From Rhodococcus qingshengii JCM 15477 (lineage in GTDB: Bacteria > Actinomycetota > Actinomycetes > Mycobacteriales > Mycobacteriaceae): 64,000 nt of DNA. Below the pieces are notes generated by a model that did no database searches, was not told the DNA's origin, and saw nothing but the letters and a program-made list of their open reading frames with translations. The DNA lies in assembly GCF_023221595.1 (NCBI RefSeq), contig NZ_CP096563.1, positions 6,341,103-6,405,102 on the forward strand. The letters run 5' to 3'. Positions 10,571 through 18,999 of this stretch are shown here, piece after piece (the stretch's first letter is position 1; every line of letters starts with the position of its first letter). The position numbers and the translations under genes are program-made.

Positions 10571-11395
10571 ATGACCCTGCACGGCCTGGGAATCGGTTGG
10601 CGCCCCGAGGTCTCCGGAATCATCGCGCAGCTCGACGGCCTGGCATTCTGCGAAGTCATTGCCGAATCCGTCGGAAACGAGATACCGCCGCACCTCGGCT
10701 CGCTGGGAGTTCCGGTGATCCCGCACGGAATCTCGCTCTCACTTGGCGGGGCCGATGCGGTAGATCAGGCACGGATCGATCACCTTGCGCGTGCATCCCA
10801 GCTACTGGGCGCTCCCTTGGCGAGCGAGCACATCGCATTCGTGCGTGCAGGCGGCATCGAGGCCGGCCACCTGCTCCCACTTCCGCGCACCTACGAAGCC
10901 GTCGACGCCCTGGTACGCAACATCACCCGGACTCAGGACGGTCTACCGGTGCCGTTCGCCGTCGAAAACGTTGCCGCCCTGTTCGACTGGCCGGACGACG
11001 AGTTGACCGAAGGGGAGTTTCTCGCGGAGATCGTCGAGCGCACCGGAGCCCTGCTGGTTCTCGACATCGCGAACGTCTATGCCAATGCCCTCAACCGAGG
11101 GCGTGATCCCTGGGCCGAGCTGAGCCGGCTACCACTCGAGCGAATCGCATACTGCCACATCGCCGGTGGCAGCATCAGCGACGGCAAATACCACGACACG
11201 CACACCGACCCGGTACCCGAAGCCGTGCTGGAACTCCTTGCGCAGTTCACCGCCGCCGGTCACCATCCCGCCATCATGCTCGAGCGCGACGGAAACTATC
11301 CGCCGGCACTGGAATTGCTCGACGAGCTCGATGCCATCGCCGACGCAGCTGGTCTGGATCGCATCACCGCGGGCACCGATTGGTCACGCACATGA
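10571..11395 (+). CDS. DUF692 multinuclear non-heme iron oxidase (MNIO) family protein
   Basis: 274 aa TIM-barrel protein of the DUF692 family, which includes MbnB (methanobactin) and TglH. Known members use two or three iron ions and O2 to modify Cys or other residues in ribosomal peptides. Visible family features are GLGIGWRPE at the start, His52 (IPHG), Glu86/His87 (SEHIAF), VENVAALF, LDIANVYANA, CHIAGG, DTHTDPV and MLERDG, which supply the usual metal ligands. ATG 10571 follows GGGAGGTGA at good spacing. It overlaps the next gene by ATGA, the usual MNIO-plus-partner layout. Likely substrates are the Cys-tailed membrane proteins 6 kb away (inference). Family assignment is secure; the reaction is not. 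Confidence 0.88.
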   Translation: MTLHGLGIGWRPEVSGIIAQLDGLAFCEVIAESVGNEIPPHLGSLGVPVIPHGISLSLGGADAVDQARIDHLARASQLLGAPLASEHIAFVRAGGIEAGHLLPLPRTYEAVDALVRNITRTQDGLPVPFAVENVAALFDWPDDELTEGEFLAEIVERTGALLVLDIANVYANALNRGRDPWAELSRLPLERIAYCHIAGGSISDGKYHDTHTDPVPEAVLELLAQFTAAGHHPAIMLERDGNYPPALELLDELDAIADAAGLDRITAGTDWSRT

Positions 11396-11718
11396 GCACG
11401 CTCGGTGAGCGTCAAGAGGCGCTGATTCGCGCACTGGTGGCGGGTGGCGAACTGCCCGAAGGCTTCGACAAAGACGAAGCCGCCGTTGTCTCGGCGGCAC
11501 TGCTCCGAAAGCGCGCAGGAGAAGTGGCGCACCACCTTCCGGTCGTGCGCCACACTCTCGGCGATCGTTATCTTCAGTTGTTCACAGCGTGGGCGGACGG
11601 ACGACCGAAGACGTCTTCGCATGCGGATGCCCAGGCCTTTGTCGCCCATCTCCAGGACATCGGCGAACTGCCTCGCCCACCCTGGTATCAGAGGTTTCGA
11701 AAGGTCTCACGCAAGTGA
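11392..11718 (+). CDS. Small MNIO partner protein
   Basis: 108 aa, mostly helical and charged, with a C-terminal LPRPPWYQRFRKVSRK. ATG 11392 overlaps the stop of the MNIO gene, so both are made together. MNIO enzymes normally need a separate partner that recognises the substrate peptide and brings it to the iron site; size, position and the aromatic-basic C-terminus fit that role. There is no signal peptide, membrane segment or Cys, so it is not itself the modified peptide. Its last 12 bp overlap the end of the encapsulin gene on the other strand. Role inferred from context. Confidence 0.6.
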   Translation: MSTLGERQEALIRALVAGGELPEGFDKDEAAVVSAALLRKRAGEVAHHLPVVRHTLGDRYLQLFTAWADGRPKTSSHADAQAFVAHLQDIGELPRPPWYQRFRKVSRK

Positions 11719-12501
11719 GACAACAGCTTCGCTGGTGTACATGAGGAACGTCATCGATTCCTGGAAGTACAGCTCGACGGAGTTCGCATCGTGCGAGAGA
11801 TAGCCGATGGACAGGTCCTGGCCCAGATGCAGTTCGTAGTCACCGCCACGCGTCGACAGCAGGAAAGCGCCGTCGATGGCCGGGGCCCAGATGATCTCGC
11901 CGTCGAGGACGCGTCGCAGGTGCTCGCGGATGGGGTAGCCGTGATCGGAGGTCTCGTTGATCGCGGTGAACGCATCTGCATTCAAGAGCAGTGAGTACGG
12001 TCCGTTGACACCGGCCAAGCGCAGCGACGTGATCGCCTGGCTGATGGCTTCCGGGTAGTCCTTGGCGTCGATGGGTAGCTTCAGTTCCGGGTTGGAACCG
12101 CTGGCCCGCACGCCGGTGATGCTGGCTGCGGGGTATCCCTCGAAGATGGCGCGGTCCTCGGCGAACGCGATCTGCTTGGCCGCGTCCTTGACGGGCTGCC
12201 AGTCGGAGTCCTTGGCGCCGCGTTCGACGTCGTCGATGGCCTGACGGCTGACGGTGAAAGGGACCCGCAGTTCGATGATCGGCTGGGACTGACGAGCATG
12301 TGCGATGACGCCGTCGGCCAAGGGATTGATCGGCACCTGATGCCCGAGTGGGATGGCCGCGAGATCGTCACCCGACGGTCCCTCCACATCCACGACACGA
12401 CGACCGGCGACGTGACGCTTGAAGGTACGGCTCGCCTCTTCTTCGATCTCGGCCCAGGCTGCTGCCGAAATGGGTGCTAGGTCGCGGTGCAGGTTTGTCA
12501 T
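11707..12501 (-). CDS. enc: Encapsulin shell protein (Linocin-M18 type)
   Basis: 264 aa family 1 encapsulin with an HK97 phage-capsid fold that self-assembles into a closed protein nanocompartment in the cytoplasm. Recognisable segments are the start NLHRDLAPISAAAWAEIEEEA, RRVVDVEGPSG, the central PFTVSRQAIDDVERGA and the C-terminal SVELYFQESMTFLMYTSEAVV. Its ATG overlaps the stop of the upstream DyP peroxidase gene by 4 bp, the standard cargo-shell arrangement. Rhodococcal encapsulins of this length are known. It converges on the MNIO partner gene. Confidence 0.95.
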   Translation of the reverse strand: MTNLHRDLAPISAAAWAEIEEEASRTFKRHVAGRRVVDVEGPSGDDLAAIPLGHQVPINPLADGVIAHARQSQPIIELRVPFTVSRQAIDDVERGAKDSDWQPVKDAAKQIAFAEDRAIFEGYPAASITGVRASGSNPELKLPIDAKDYPEAISQAITSLRLAGVNGPYSLLLNADAFTAINETSDHGYPIREHLRRVLDGEIIWAPAIDGAFLLSTRGGDYELHLGQDLSIGYLSHDANSVELYFQESMTFLMYTSEAVVSLA

Positions 12502-13556
12502 TGCTGGGCACTCCTTTTGAGGCTGCCGATTCCGAGAGAACCGTCAGAGATGGGCGCTGTGAACGTCGCTTCGGGAACGAGCCTGGTCGGCAAGTCCGGG
12601 GGATCGTCGAGAAAGTCCGCCGTCGGAACGAAGAAATTGATTCCGGTGACGGCGGTGGAGAAATCGAGAATGCGGTCGTAATTGCCGACGGGATTCCCGA
12701 TGAACATGTTGGTGAGCATCTGCTCGGTGACCGTAGGCGACGCCGAGTAACCGATGAAATAGGTACCCATCTCAGCGGAGCCGACGTGGCCGAACGGCAT
12801 GTTGTCCCGCAGAATCTGGATCTGCTCACCGGATTCGTCCTCGATGACGGTGAGTGCGGTGTGGGAGTTGGCCGGCTTGGTGTCGTCGTCCATCTCGAGA
12901 TCTTCGAGCTTGGAGCGTCCGATGACGTTCTCCTGCTCCTCGACGGGCAGGGAGTTCCACTCCGACATGTCGTGGAGGTACTTCTGGACGATGACGTAAC
13001 TGCTGCCTGCGAAATCCGGATCCTCGTCACCGACGGTGACCGCGACGTAAGCGGCCTGCCCGGACGGGTTCTCGGTACCGTCGACAAAACCCATGAGGTC
13101 GCGTTGCTCGAAATACTTGAACCCGTGGACCTCGTCGATCACCGACGCGGCCCCGGCCAACCTGTTGGTCACGACCGTGGCGAACTCGAAGCACAGGTCC
13201 ATCTGACGGGCCCGGATGTGAAACAACAGATCGCCCGGCGTGCGCGGGGCGTGGTGTTTGTCACCGGTCAACTCGACGAACGGATGCAATTCCGCCGGCC
13301 GTGGACCGTCGAAAAGTCGATCCCACGCATCCGAACCGATACCGACGACGGCAGCCAAGCCACCGGCGGGAACCCGGAATCCGATCGAGCGCTGCAGCCC
13401 GGAAATATCCGCCAGAACGTCGTGAACTGCCTGCTCACCACCCTCGTCGATGGTGAAAACCAGGAAGATCGCAGCTTCCGTGAGCGGGGTCAGCAACGGC
13501 TGCGGTATCGCGGGAAGGGCCACTTCGGCCTCGTCGATCTCACTCGTTTCCGCCAT
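12498..13556 (-). CDS. dypB: Dye-decolorizing peroxidase (DyP), encapsulin cargo
   Basis: 352 aa from ATG 13556, chosen over longer open-frame starts because homology begins here. It is a heme peroxidase of the DyP B type. The family signature GFVDGTENP supplies the distal Asp near residue 150, and the sequence follows Rhodococcus DypB closely (DLLFHIRARQMDLCFEF, DEVHGFKYFEQRDL, SYVIVQKYLHDM, ILRDNMPFG). The C-terminus GSLGIGSLKRSAQQ is a typical cargo-loading peptide that docks inside encapsulin. It is coupled to the shell gene. Expected role: H2O2-dependent oxidation of phenolic or lignin-like compounds, or peroxide defence, inside the shell. Confidence 0.94.
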   Translation of the reverse strand: MAETSEIDEAEVALPAIPQPLLTPLTEAAIFLVFTIDEGGEQAVHDVLADISGLQRSIGFRVPAGGLAAVVGIGSDAWDRLFDGPRPAELHPFVELTGDKHHAPRTPGDLLFHIRARQMDLCFEFATVVTNRLAGAASVIDEVHGFKYFEQRDLMGFVDGTENPSGQAAYVAVTVGDEDPDFAGSSYVIVQKYLHDMSEWNSLPVEEQENVIGRSKLEDLEMDDDTKPANSHTALTVIEDESGEQIQILRDNMPFGHVGSAEMGTYFIGYSASPTVTEQMLTNMFIGNPVGNYDRILDFSTAVTGINFFVPTADFLDDPPDLPTRLVPEATFTAPISDGSLGIGSLKRSAQQ

Positions 13557-13607
13557 GCAGACCAGTATGGACGATTCCGGCAGTCCCGGCATCAGTAGTG
13601 GGTAAGT

Positions 13608-13633
13608 CGCGTCAGGGTGTCGCGTCAGGGTGT
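13608..13633. repeat. 13-bp tandem duplication across a stop codon
   Basis: CGCGTCAGGGTGT occurs twice head to tail (13608-13620 and 13621-13633). The second copy contains the complement of the beta-propeller gene's stop codon (13625-13627). This looks like a recent slippage event at the end of the gene. Confidence 0.85.
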
Positions 13634-14581
13634 TGCGGCCTGGGCGCCCGCGTCGAAGCCGGCCGGAATCTCGAAGATCTTTCCGTCGAAGCCGGCGCGG
13701 TAGAGATGCCCGGCCGCGAAACCGGAATAGCCACGCCCGTAGGTCAACACACTCGACGCCTGCAGTCCGCTGGTGAGCGAGCAGTACTGGCCGGGTCCGT
13801 CGATCCGCCACACCTCACCACTGATGTCCGTGGGAACAATTGCGCGATCTCGCGAGTCCAAGGTCAAACCATCTGGGGCAGAGAAGGTTTCGAAACCACC
13901 GAGATCGACCAACGACTCCGAATATCCCGGATTGTCCACGGAGATGCGGCTGACACCCGGGTTTGCGAACGTGCGCGAAACGTAGAGCCAGCGATTATCG
14001 GCGCTCAGGGCAGCACCGTTTGCACTCGGGAAGGTTGCCCACGCCGGGTCGACGGAACCATTCGGGCTGACCTTTCCGATCAGCGAACCGAAATCGTTGG
14101 TGGCGTAGATCGTCCCGTCGTGCGCGACAGCAAGGCCGTTTGCAGCGCTCAGACCACCGGCTATCGGCGTCACGGCGCCCGAGTTCACGTCCACCCGCGC
14201 GACCGACGCAGCACGCGTCAGATCGCCGATCAGCACGCCGGCGTTTGCTCCGGTACCCACCAGCAGTGAACCGTCCGGGCTCCACGCGAGTGCGCCCGCA
14301 CCGCCGGGAACCGTCGCGATCGGAACTGCGGCCTGACCAGGCCCGTCGACGCGGAAGATCCGCCCACTCACCAGGTCGGTCGTATACAGGCGCCCTTGCC
14401 CGTCCACCGTGACACCCTCGAGGGCCGCACCCGGAATCTGGGCGCTGAGTATGGCGGGTGACGATCCAGGGCAAGGCGGAGCGGCGGCGGCACCGGACAC
14501 GCCCAGAGCCAGAAGCGAACCGGCAACAAGAGCACCGGTGATACCTACCCGAATACCGCGATCGAAGATCCTGGTGCGCAT
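13625..14581 (-). CDS. Secreted SMP-30/lactonase-like beta-propeller protein
   Basis: 318 aa. A Sec signal peptide is clear: MRTRIFDRGIRVG, a hydrophobic core and an AAAA-type cleavage region near residue 34, followed by a CPGSSPAIL mature start. The rest is a run of propeller blades with repeated 'DGxxY/LYxTD' and 'GRIFRVDGPGQ' segments, as in SMP-30/gluconolactonase/strictosidine-synthase-like proteins. GPGQ-containing blades recur near 75 and 260. No catalytic assignment can be made. It lies between the DyP gene and the hydrolase on the same strand with 33-68 bp gaps. Confidence 0.75.
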   Translation of the reverse strand: MRTRIFDRGIRVGITGALVAGSLLALGVSGAAAAPPCPGSSPAILSAQIPGAALEGVTVDGQGRLYTTDLVSGRIFRVDGPGQAAVPIATVPGGAGALAWSPDGSLLVGTGANAGVLIGDLTRAASVARVDVNSGAVTPIAGGLSAANGLAVAHDGTIYATNDFGSLIGKVSPNGSVDPAWATFPSANGAALSADNRWLYVSRTFANPGVSRISVDNPGYSESLVDLGGFETFSAPDGLTLDSRDRAIVPTDISGEVWRIDGPGQYCSLTSGLQASSVLTYGRGYSGFAAGHLYRAGFDGKIFEIPAGFDAGAQAATP

Positions 14582-14614
14582 CTGCGCAACGCTAGACCTT
14601 CGGCCCGATTTCGC

Positions 14615-15571
14615 CTAGAGCGACCGAAGGAAAGAGAGCAAAAGTTCATTGACCTCGGCAGCGTGTTCTTGTTGTACGAAGTGCCCCGCACCGCCGAGGA
14701 GATGTACACCCCGCAGGTCGGGGACGGTGTCCTTCATTCGGTCCAATGCCTTGGGACCGCTCATCGCGATGACCGGGTCTTCCGCGCCCGCAACGAAGAG
14801 CGTCGGGACCTCGATGTGCGCTCCGTCCAGATCCGCGCTGCGTTCCCAATTGGCGTCATACGCTCGGTACCAGTTCAAGCCACCGGTGAAACCTGTTGCA
14901 GTAAAGGCCTTTACATAGACATCCAAATCATCCTCGGTGAGCCACGACCACGGCAACGCCGGCGCCTCGGGAAGTACGTCGAGATAGCCGTTTCCTTCGG
15001 AGGGGTTCTTCCACACATCGAGGTACCGGTAAGCCCCGGACAAGGCGTGGAAGAGCCGCTGAAGGAATTCACGTGGACGGGCGTCGAGTTCGCGCTCCGC
15101 AACACCCGGTTCCTGAAAATAGTGAATGTGCAGAAAGTGCTTGCGCGCCAAGGCGGCGTAGATGGCCGAGGGCTTGGCCGGGAATCTGTCCGGCGCATAG
15201 GGAACCGCCAAGGAGACCAGTCCCGCAACGCGATCGGGGTGACGAAGCGCTGTCGTCCACGCGACCGGAGCGCCGAAATCGTGTCCGACGAACACCGCTT
15301 TGTCGATTCCGAGAGCGTCGAGTAGGTCGATCAGCCGGTTCGCGACGGCGTCGTTGGTGTAGTCCTCGATCGCGTCGGGGCGGGTAGTGCCGCCGTAACC
15401 GGGCATGTCGAGTGCAATCGACCGAAAACCCGCTTCCGCCAACGCTGCCGACTGATGGCGATAGCTGTATCCGAGGCCGGGAAAGCCGTGGCACATGACC
15501 ACAGCTGTCCCGGAACCGGAATCGTCGATCTGCCAACAGAATCCGTCGACGTCGATCGTCTTGACCGTCAT
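14615..15571 (-). CDS. Alpha/beta hydrolase (epoxide hydrolase-like)
   Basis: 318 aa alpha/beta-hydrolase fold. The oxyanion motif HGFPGLGYSYRHQ is near residue 30 and DMPGYGGTTRPD near 58. The nucleophile elbow GHDFGAP has Asp as nucleophile, as in epoxide hydrolases and haloalkane dehalogenases rather than the Ser of esterases. The catalytic His is probably in GGAGHFVQQEHA near the C-terminus. It starts 1 bp after the ketosteroid isomerase stop and so shares its transcript and the KstR-type operator. A steroid-related substrate is possible but not shown. Confidence 0.82.
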   Translation of the reverse strand: MTVKTIDVDGFCWQIDDSGSGTAVVMCHGFPGLGYSYRHQSAALAEAGFRSIALDMPGYGGTTRPDAIEDYTNDAVANRLIDLLDALGIDKAVFVGHDFGAPVAWTTALRHPDRVAGLVSLAVPYAPDRFPAKPSAIYAALARKHFLHIHYFQEPGVAERELDARPREFLQRLFHALSGAYRYLDVWKNPSEGNGYLDVLPEAPALPWSWLTEDDLDVYVKAFTATGFTGGLNWYRAYDANWERSADLDGAHIEVPTLFVAGAEDPVIAMSGPKALDRMKDTVPDLRGVHLLGGAGHFVQQEHAAEVNELLLSFLRSL

Positions 15572-15572
15572 G

Positions 15573-15947
15573 TCAGGCGGTGATCATGTCTTCCTGGTTC
15601 CAGAATGCACGCATCGACAGGATCTTTCCGTCGTCGTCGAAGGTCATGACGTCGATGGGTGCGATGGTCAGAGTCTGCTCGCCGAGCTTGGTGATCAGCG
15701 AGAAGTGGAATGCCGCTTCGTTTCCGGCAATGCGGAGGGTCTGAAGGTGAGCTTCCTGGTCGAAGTTCTCGATCACGGAGTAGAACTCGAGAATGGACTC
15801 GCGGGTGGTGCGCACGTCGGTACCAACCGGGTCTTCAACCGTTGCACCCTCTGCGTACAGGGCCACAACCTGGGCAGCAGTGCCCGTCGCAACGGTCTCG
15901 ATGTAGGCGTCGACGGTCTTGCGGATTACCTCTGCGGACGGTGCCAT
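15573..15947 (-). CDS. Delta5-3-ketosteroid isomerase
   Basis: 124 aa, a SnoaL/NTF2-fold enzyme moving the double bond of 3-oxo-delta5 steroids to delta4. It aligns along its whole length with the Comamonas isomerase: Tyr15 (DAYIE, proton donor), Asp39 (ATVEDPVG, general base) and Asp99 (APIDV) match catalytic Tyr14, Asp38 and Asp99. The segments NEAAFHFSL and GKILSMRAFW also match. GAGGGG lies before the ATG, and a KstR-type operator is 16 bp upstream of the start codon. It is first gene of a unit with the alpha/beta hydrolase. Many SnoaL proteins have other roles, but retention of all three catalytic residues favours a true isomerase. Confidence 0.82.
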   Translation of the reverse strand: MAPSAEVIRKTVDAYIETVATGTAAQVVALYAEGATVEDPVGTDVRTTRESILEFYSVIENFDQEAHLQTLRIAGNEAAFHFSLITKLGEQTLTIAPIDVMTFDDDGKILSMRAFWNQEDMITA

Positions 15948-15963
15948 GGTCTACCCCTCGTAG

Positions 15964-15979
15964 TTAGAACAGGTTCTAA
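15964..15979. promoter_or_regulatory. KstR-type operator
   Basis: TTAGAACAGGTTCTAA is a 16-bp inverted repeat (7-bp arms, 2-bp centre). Its core fits TnnAACnnGTTnnA, the known site of KstR, the TetR-family repressor of sterol catabolism in mycobacteria and rhodococci. It lies 16 bp upstream of the ketosteroid isomerase start, a position suited to blocking transcription. KstR is relieved by 3-oxo-cholest-4-enoyl-CoA-type ligands. Confidence 0.72.
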
Positions 15980-16012
15980 TTCTGAGGATAACCTACGACT
16001 CTGTTCCACGGG

Positions 16013-16693
16013 TCAGCTTTCGAGCACCTTGTGCAGGCGAGCCTTCTTCCGGTTCTCCCGCACGATCCAGACGACATCGGTGTCGTCCGACGCCTCCAGG
16101 GAGACGAATGCCGGCAGGGCATTCTCCGGATCCGCCGCAACCGCGACACTCCAGCAGTATCCGAGCGCCTGCCGGAGAGTCCGTGTGTCGGCCTCGCGAC
16201 GAGAATCAGCTGGTTGCGAGACGATCCACTCGGTAGCGTCTCGGCACACCTGAACGGCCAGCGCAGCGTTGGTCTTGTCCTTCAGCAACCGTGGCTCGCA
16301 GATCCCCGCAGCCGCTGCGCGCAGCGTCAATGGATGGGCGGACCGCGACCACTGCTCGATGATCGCCCGCAATAATTGCGGATCCGTGTCACCTATCGCC
16401 TGAACGGCCATCGCGGCAGCTTCACGTGCACGCCACGACGCACTGGTGGTTGCCTCCGTGAGACTGTTCAGAACAGCCTTGTCGCGTGAACGAACAAGGA
16501 TGAATCCGAGCCCGACGATCCCACAGCAGCGGATGTATTCGTCCTCGGACTCCGCCGCCAGCAGGATGTCGTCGTCATCGGCGCCGCGCGCGAACTCGAG
16601 CATGAGCCCAAGGTTCGCGCGCGGGCCGGGCAATCCTGAACGCTCCGTCAGGTAACTCCACAGTTCGTCACCGTCCAGATCCGCGAACGTCAT
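16013..16693 (-). CDS. HEAT-repeat-like protein of unknown function
   Basis: 226 aa, soluble, with no signal peptide or TM. The middle consists of paired helices with HEAT-like spacing: ESEDEYIRCCGIVGLGFIL, SASWRAREAAAMAVQAIGD, then SRSAHPLTLRAAAAGICEP. The C-terminus, from VVWIVRENRKKARLHKVLES, is basic. I do not recognise a named family. Helical solenoids of this kind usually bind proteins. It sits alone between the isomerase promoter and the APC permease on the same strand, with a 54-bp gap to the permease start side. Confidence 0.6.
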   Translation of the reverse strand: MTFADLDGDELWSYLTERSGLPGPRANLGLMLEFARGADDDDILLAAESEDEYIRCCGIVGLGFILVRSRDKAVLNSLTEATTSASWRAREAAAMAVQAIGDTDPQLLRAIIEQWSRSAHPLTLRAAAAGICEPRLLKDKTNAALAVQVCRDATEWIVSQPADSRREADTRTLRQALGYCWSVAVAADPENALPAFVSLEASDDTDVVWIVRENRKKARLHKVLES

Positions 16694-16747
16694 GGGAGTC
16701 CTGCTTTCTCGAGTGCGGGTGCACCCATCATTTCACCGAAAGCCCTC

Positions 16748-18178
16748 TCACGACGGAAGTTCGAAGCTCACTTGCTTCCGTCGTCGCGCATAGAGGAATC
16801 CACCGACAAACGCGAGCACCAGCACCCCGGTCATCACCACGGCCAGAATGTTGCCGCCCAGTAGGAGCGGAAGGTTTCCGGCAATGGCGATCGCGAATCC
16901 GATCAGCCCGACAAGGCCCAAGCTCGGGGCAAGTTTGGTGTGCCAGAATCGCTGATCGACCTTCGTACGATGAAAGAAGACGAGCACCGCAAGGCACGTG
17001 AGCAACATGAGAGCCACGATCCCCACCGTTGCAACGCCGGCGAACCACGCGAAGATCTGTGTCACCGGATCCAGACCGATGACGATGCAAGCTCCGAGAA
17101 GTACCAGAGCACAGCAGGATTGCACCACTGACGCGATGTGCGGCGAACCATGCACGCGGTGCGTCCGCCCACCTGCGCCCGGCAGAACGCCGGTGTTCGA
17201 CAGAACGAAGATGTATCTGGCCAAGACATTGTGGAGAGACAGAACTGCGGCAAAGAGACTGGACACCAACAGAATTTGAATCAGGTGGGCTGTCACCGTT
17301 CCGGCAAAGTCGGTGGCAGTGGTGATCAGCATGCCGTCGGGGTCAGTACCCGCAATGTCCACTGCACCCTTGTCGCCCCAGGCTGTCACAACCGCCCAAC
17401 TGGAGAGAGCGTAGAAGCCGCCGATGAGGATCAAGGCGGCGTATGTCGCTCGCGGGATAGTCCGCGCGGGATCCTTCGCTTCGTCACGGAAGATCGCCGT
17501 CGACTCGAAACCGATGTAACCGGCAAGCGCGAATACCAATGCGACGCCGGGGGATCCGGAGAATATTTCCGACGGAGAGAACATTGCTGTCGACGGGCCT
17601 TCCGGACCACCGTCGGCGATGATGAAAGCGTCGAGTACGACTACGATCCCGACCTCTGCGATCAACAGGATGCCGAGCACCTTGCCCGACAATTCGATAT
17701 GACGAAATCCGAGGACGGCTACCAGAGCCAACGAGGCGAGCGAGAAGATCCACCACGGCACCTCCGGACCACCGTAGGAGGTGATCAACGAACTCATTGC
17801 CGGGCCGAGGTAGCCGTATACGGCCAATTGCACTGTGCTGTAACTGACGAGGGCCAACATCGCACTGCCGACGCCGGCACCACGGCCGAGACCATGTCCG
17901 ATGTAGAGATAGAACGCTCCGGTTCCCGGGATGTAACGCGACATCGCGGTGAACCCGACGGCGAAGAGCAGAAGTACACCGGTTGTCACGGCGAAGGTCA
18001 TGGGGAAGCCCGCACCGTTGCCACCGGAAATACCCAGCGGCACAAGACCACTGATCACAGTCAGGGGAGCAGCTGCGGCAACGACCATGAGGACTATCGA
18101 GCCGGTACCCAGCGAGCCACGAAGAGTTCGGTCATCGCCGGATGCATCACGTGAAGCATTGACGGAAGTATGGGTCAT
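16748..18178 (-). CDS. APC-superfamily amino acid/amine permease
   Basis: 476 aa with about 12 predicted TM segments. The start after a short polar N-terminus, LGTGSIVLMVVAAAAPLTVISGLVPLGISGGNG, is the unwound TM1 substrate region of APC transporters. FALAGYIGFESTAIFRDEAKDPARTIPRATY in TM6 is the family's most conserved segment (GFE, then basic loop). It imports an amino acid or amine by proton symport. It is divergently placed from the gamma-glutamyl catabolic genes with the GntR gene between, so it probably imports their substrate (a PuuP-like role, inferred). Confidence 0.87.
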   Translation of the reverse strand: MTHTSVNASRDASGDDRTLRGSLGTGSIVLMVVAAAAPLTVISGLVPLGISGGNGAGFPMTFAVTTGVLLLFAVGFTAMSRYIPGTGAFYLYIGHGLGRGAGVGSAMLALVSYSTVQLAVYGYLGPAMSSLITSYGGPEVPWWIFSLASLALVAVLGFRHIELSGKVLGILLIAEVGIVVVLDAFIIADGGPEGPSTAMFSPSEIFSGSPGVALVFALAGYIGFESTAIFRDEAKDPARTIPRATYAALILIGGFYALSSWAVVTAWGDKGAVDIAGTDPDGMLITTATDFAGTVTAHLIQILLVSSLFAAVLSLHNVLARYIFVLSNTGVLPGAGGRTHRVHGSPHIASVVQSCCALVLLGACIVIGLDPVTQIFAWFAGVATVGIVALMLLTCLAVLVFFHRTKVDQRFWHTKLAPSLGLVGLIGFAIAIAGNLPLLLGGNILAVVMTGVLVLAFVGGFLYARRRKQVSFELPS

Positions 18179-18276
18179 ACGGGCGATGTTAGAACCATTG
18201 AAGTCGATTCGGGACCCAATTCACAAAACTTTTACTTGCGAAAAACGGGACGAACCGTCCGTTCGTCGCGCTCCCG

Positions 18277-18999
18277 TCAGCCTTCTTCCTGCAGCGCCAA
18301 GCGTTTGAGCTCGTCTTTTGCGTGCAGAATGTGACGTTCCATTGCCTCCGCCGCGCGAGCGCTGTCGCCCCGCTTGATCGCCTCGAAGATTTCCTTGTGC
18401 TCCACCCTCGAAGCCTCGACCTGGTCTTCGAACACGAGATGATCGACGGGGACGAACATTTCGCCGCGAGCCTCGACCACAGCGGCCTCCAACCTGCTGT
18501 TTCCCGCCGCTCTGGCGATACCGCCGTGGAACCTGGCGTCACAAGCCCGGAACGATCCCCGACTCCCGGAAACCCCCAATTGCTCAATGGATTCGAGCAA
18601 CTCGAGAAGATGACGATCGGTTCGCCGGACCGCCGCGAGGCTTGCCGTGCGCATTTCCAATCCGATACGGAGGTCGACGATCTCGTCGATGTCTGCTTCT
18701 CGCGCTTTCAACTGGCCAACCCAGTCTTCATAAGGCCTGGTCAACTCCGAAACGAACGATCCGCCCGTGGCTCCTCGCCGCACCTCGATGTATCCCATCG
18801 CCTGAAGGATTCGGACCGCTTCTCGCACACTGACTCGACCGACTTCGAGTTGCTGAGACAGTTCACGCTCGGATGGCAGGCGATCACCGGGGCTGAGCGC
18901 GCCGCTGTGAATGAGCAGTCGCAAGCGTCGAGCGATATCCTCCCCCAACGTCGGTGCACTGACCATGAATTCGATGGCCGGCAGCTTGTCGATCTGCAC
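18277..18999 (-). CDS. GntR-family transcriptional regulator (FadR subfamily)
   Basis: 240 aa. The N-terminal winged helix is RLRLLIHSGALSPGDRLPSERELSQQLEVGRVSVREAVRILQAMGYIEVRRGATGGSFV. The C-terminal all-helical FCD domain carries the metal/ligand residues in ACDARFHGGIARAAGN and VEHKEIFEAIKRGDSARAAEAMERHI. It lies between the APC permease (same strand, 98 bp downstream) and the divergent catabolic operon starting at 19186, so it is the likely local repressor of both. The effector is probably a pathway intermediate; I could not identify its operator. Confidence 0.88.
   Translation of the reverse strand: MQIDKLPAIEFMVSAPTLGEDIARRLRLLIHSGALSPGDRLPSERELSQQLEVGRVSVREAVRILQAMGYIEVRRGATGGSFVSELTRPYEDWVGQLKAREADIDEIVDLRIGLEMRTASLAAVRRTDRHLLELLESIEQLGVSGSRGSFRACDARFHGGIARAAGNSRLEAAVVEARGEMFVPVDHLVFEDQVEASRVEHKEIFEAIKRGDSARAAEAMERHILHAKDELKRLALQEEG

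Noticed and set aside
18141..18160. CACGTGAA-containing site resembling parS inside the APC permease gene
   Set aside because: GCATCACGTGAAGC matches parS at only 11 of 14 positions and lies in coding sequence; the match is likely to be chance.
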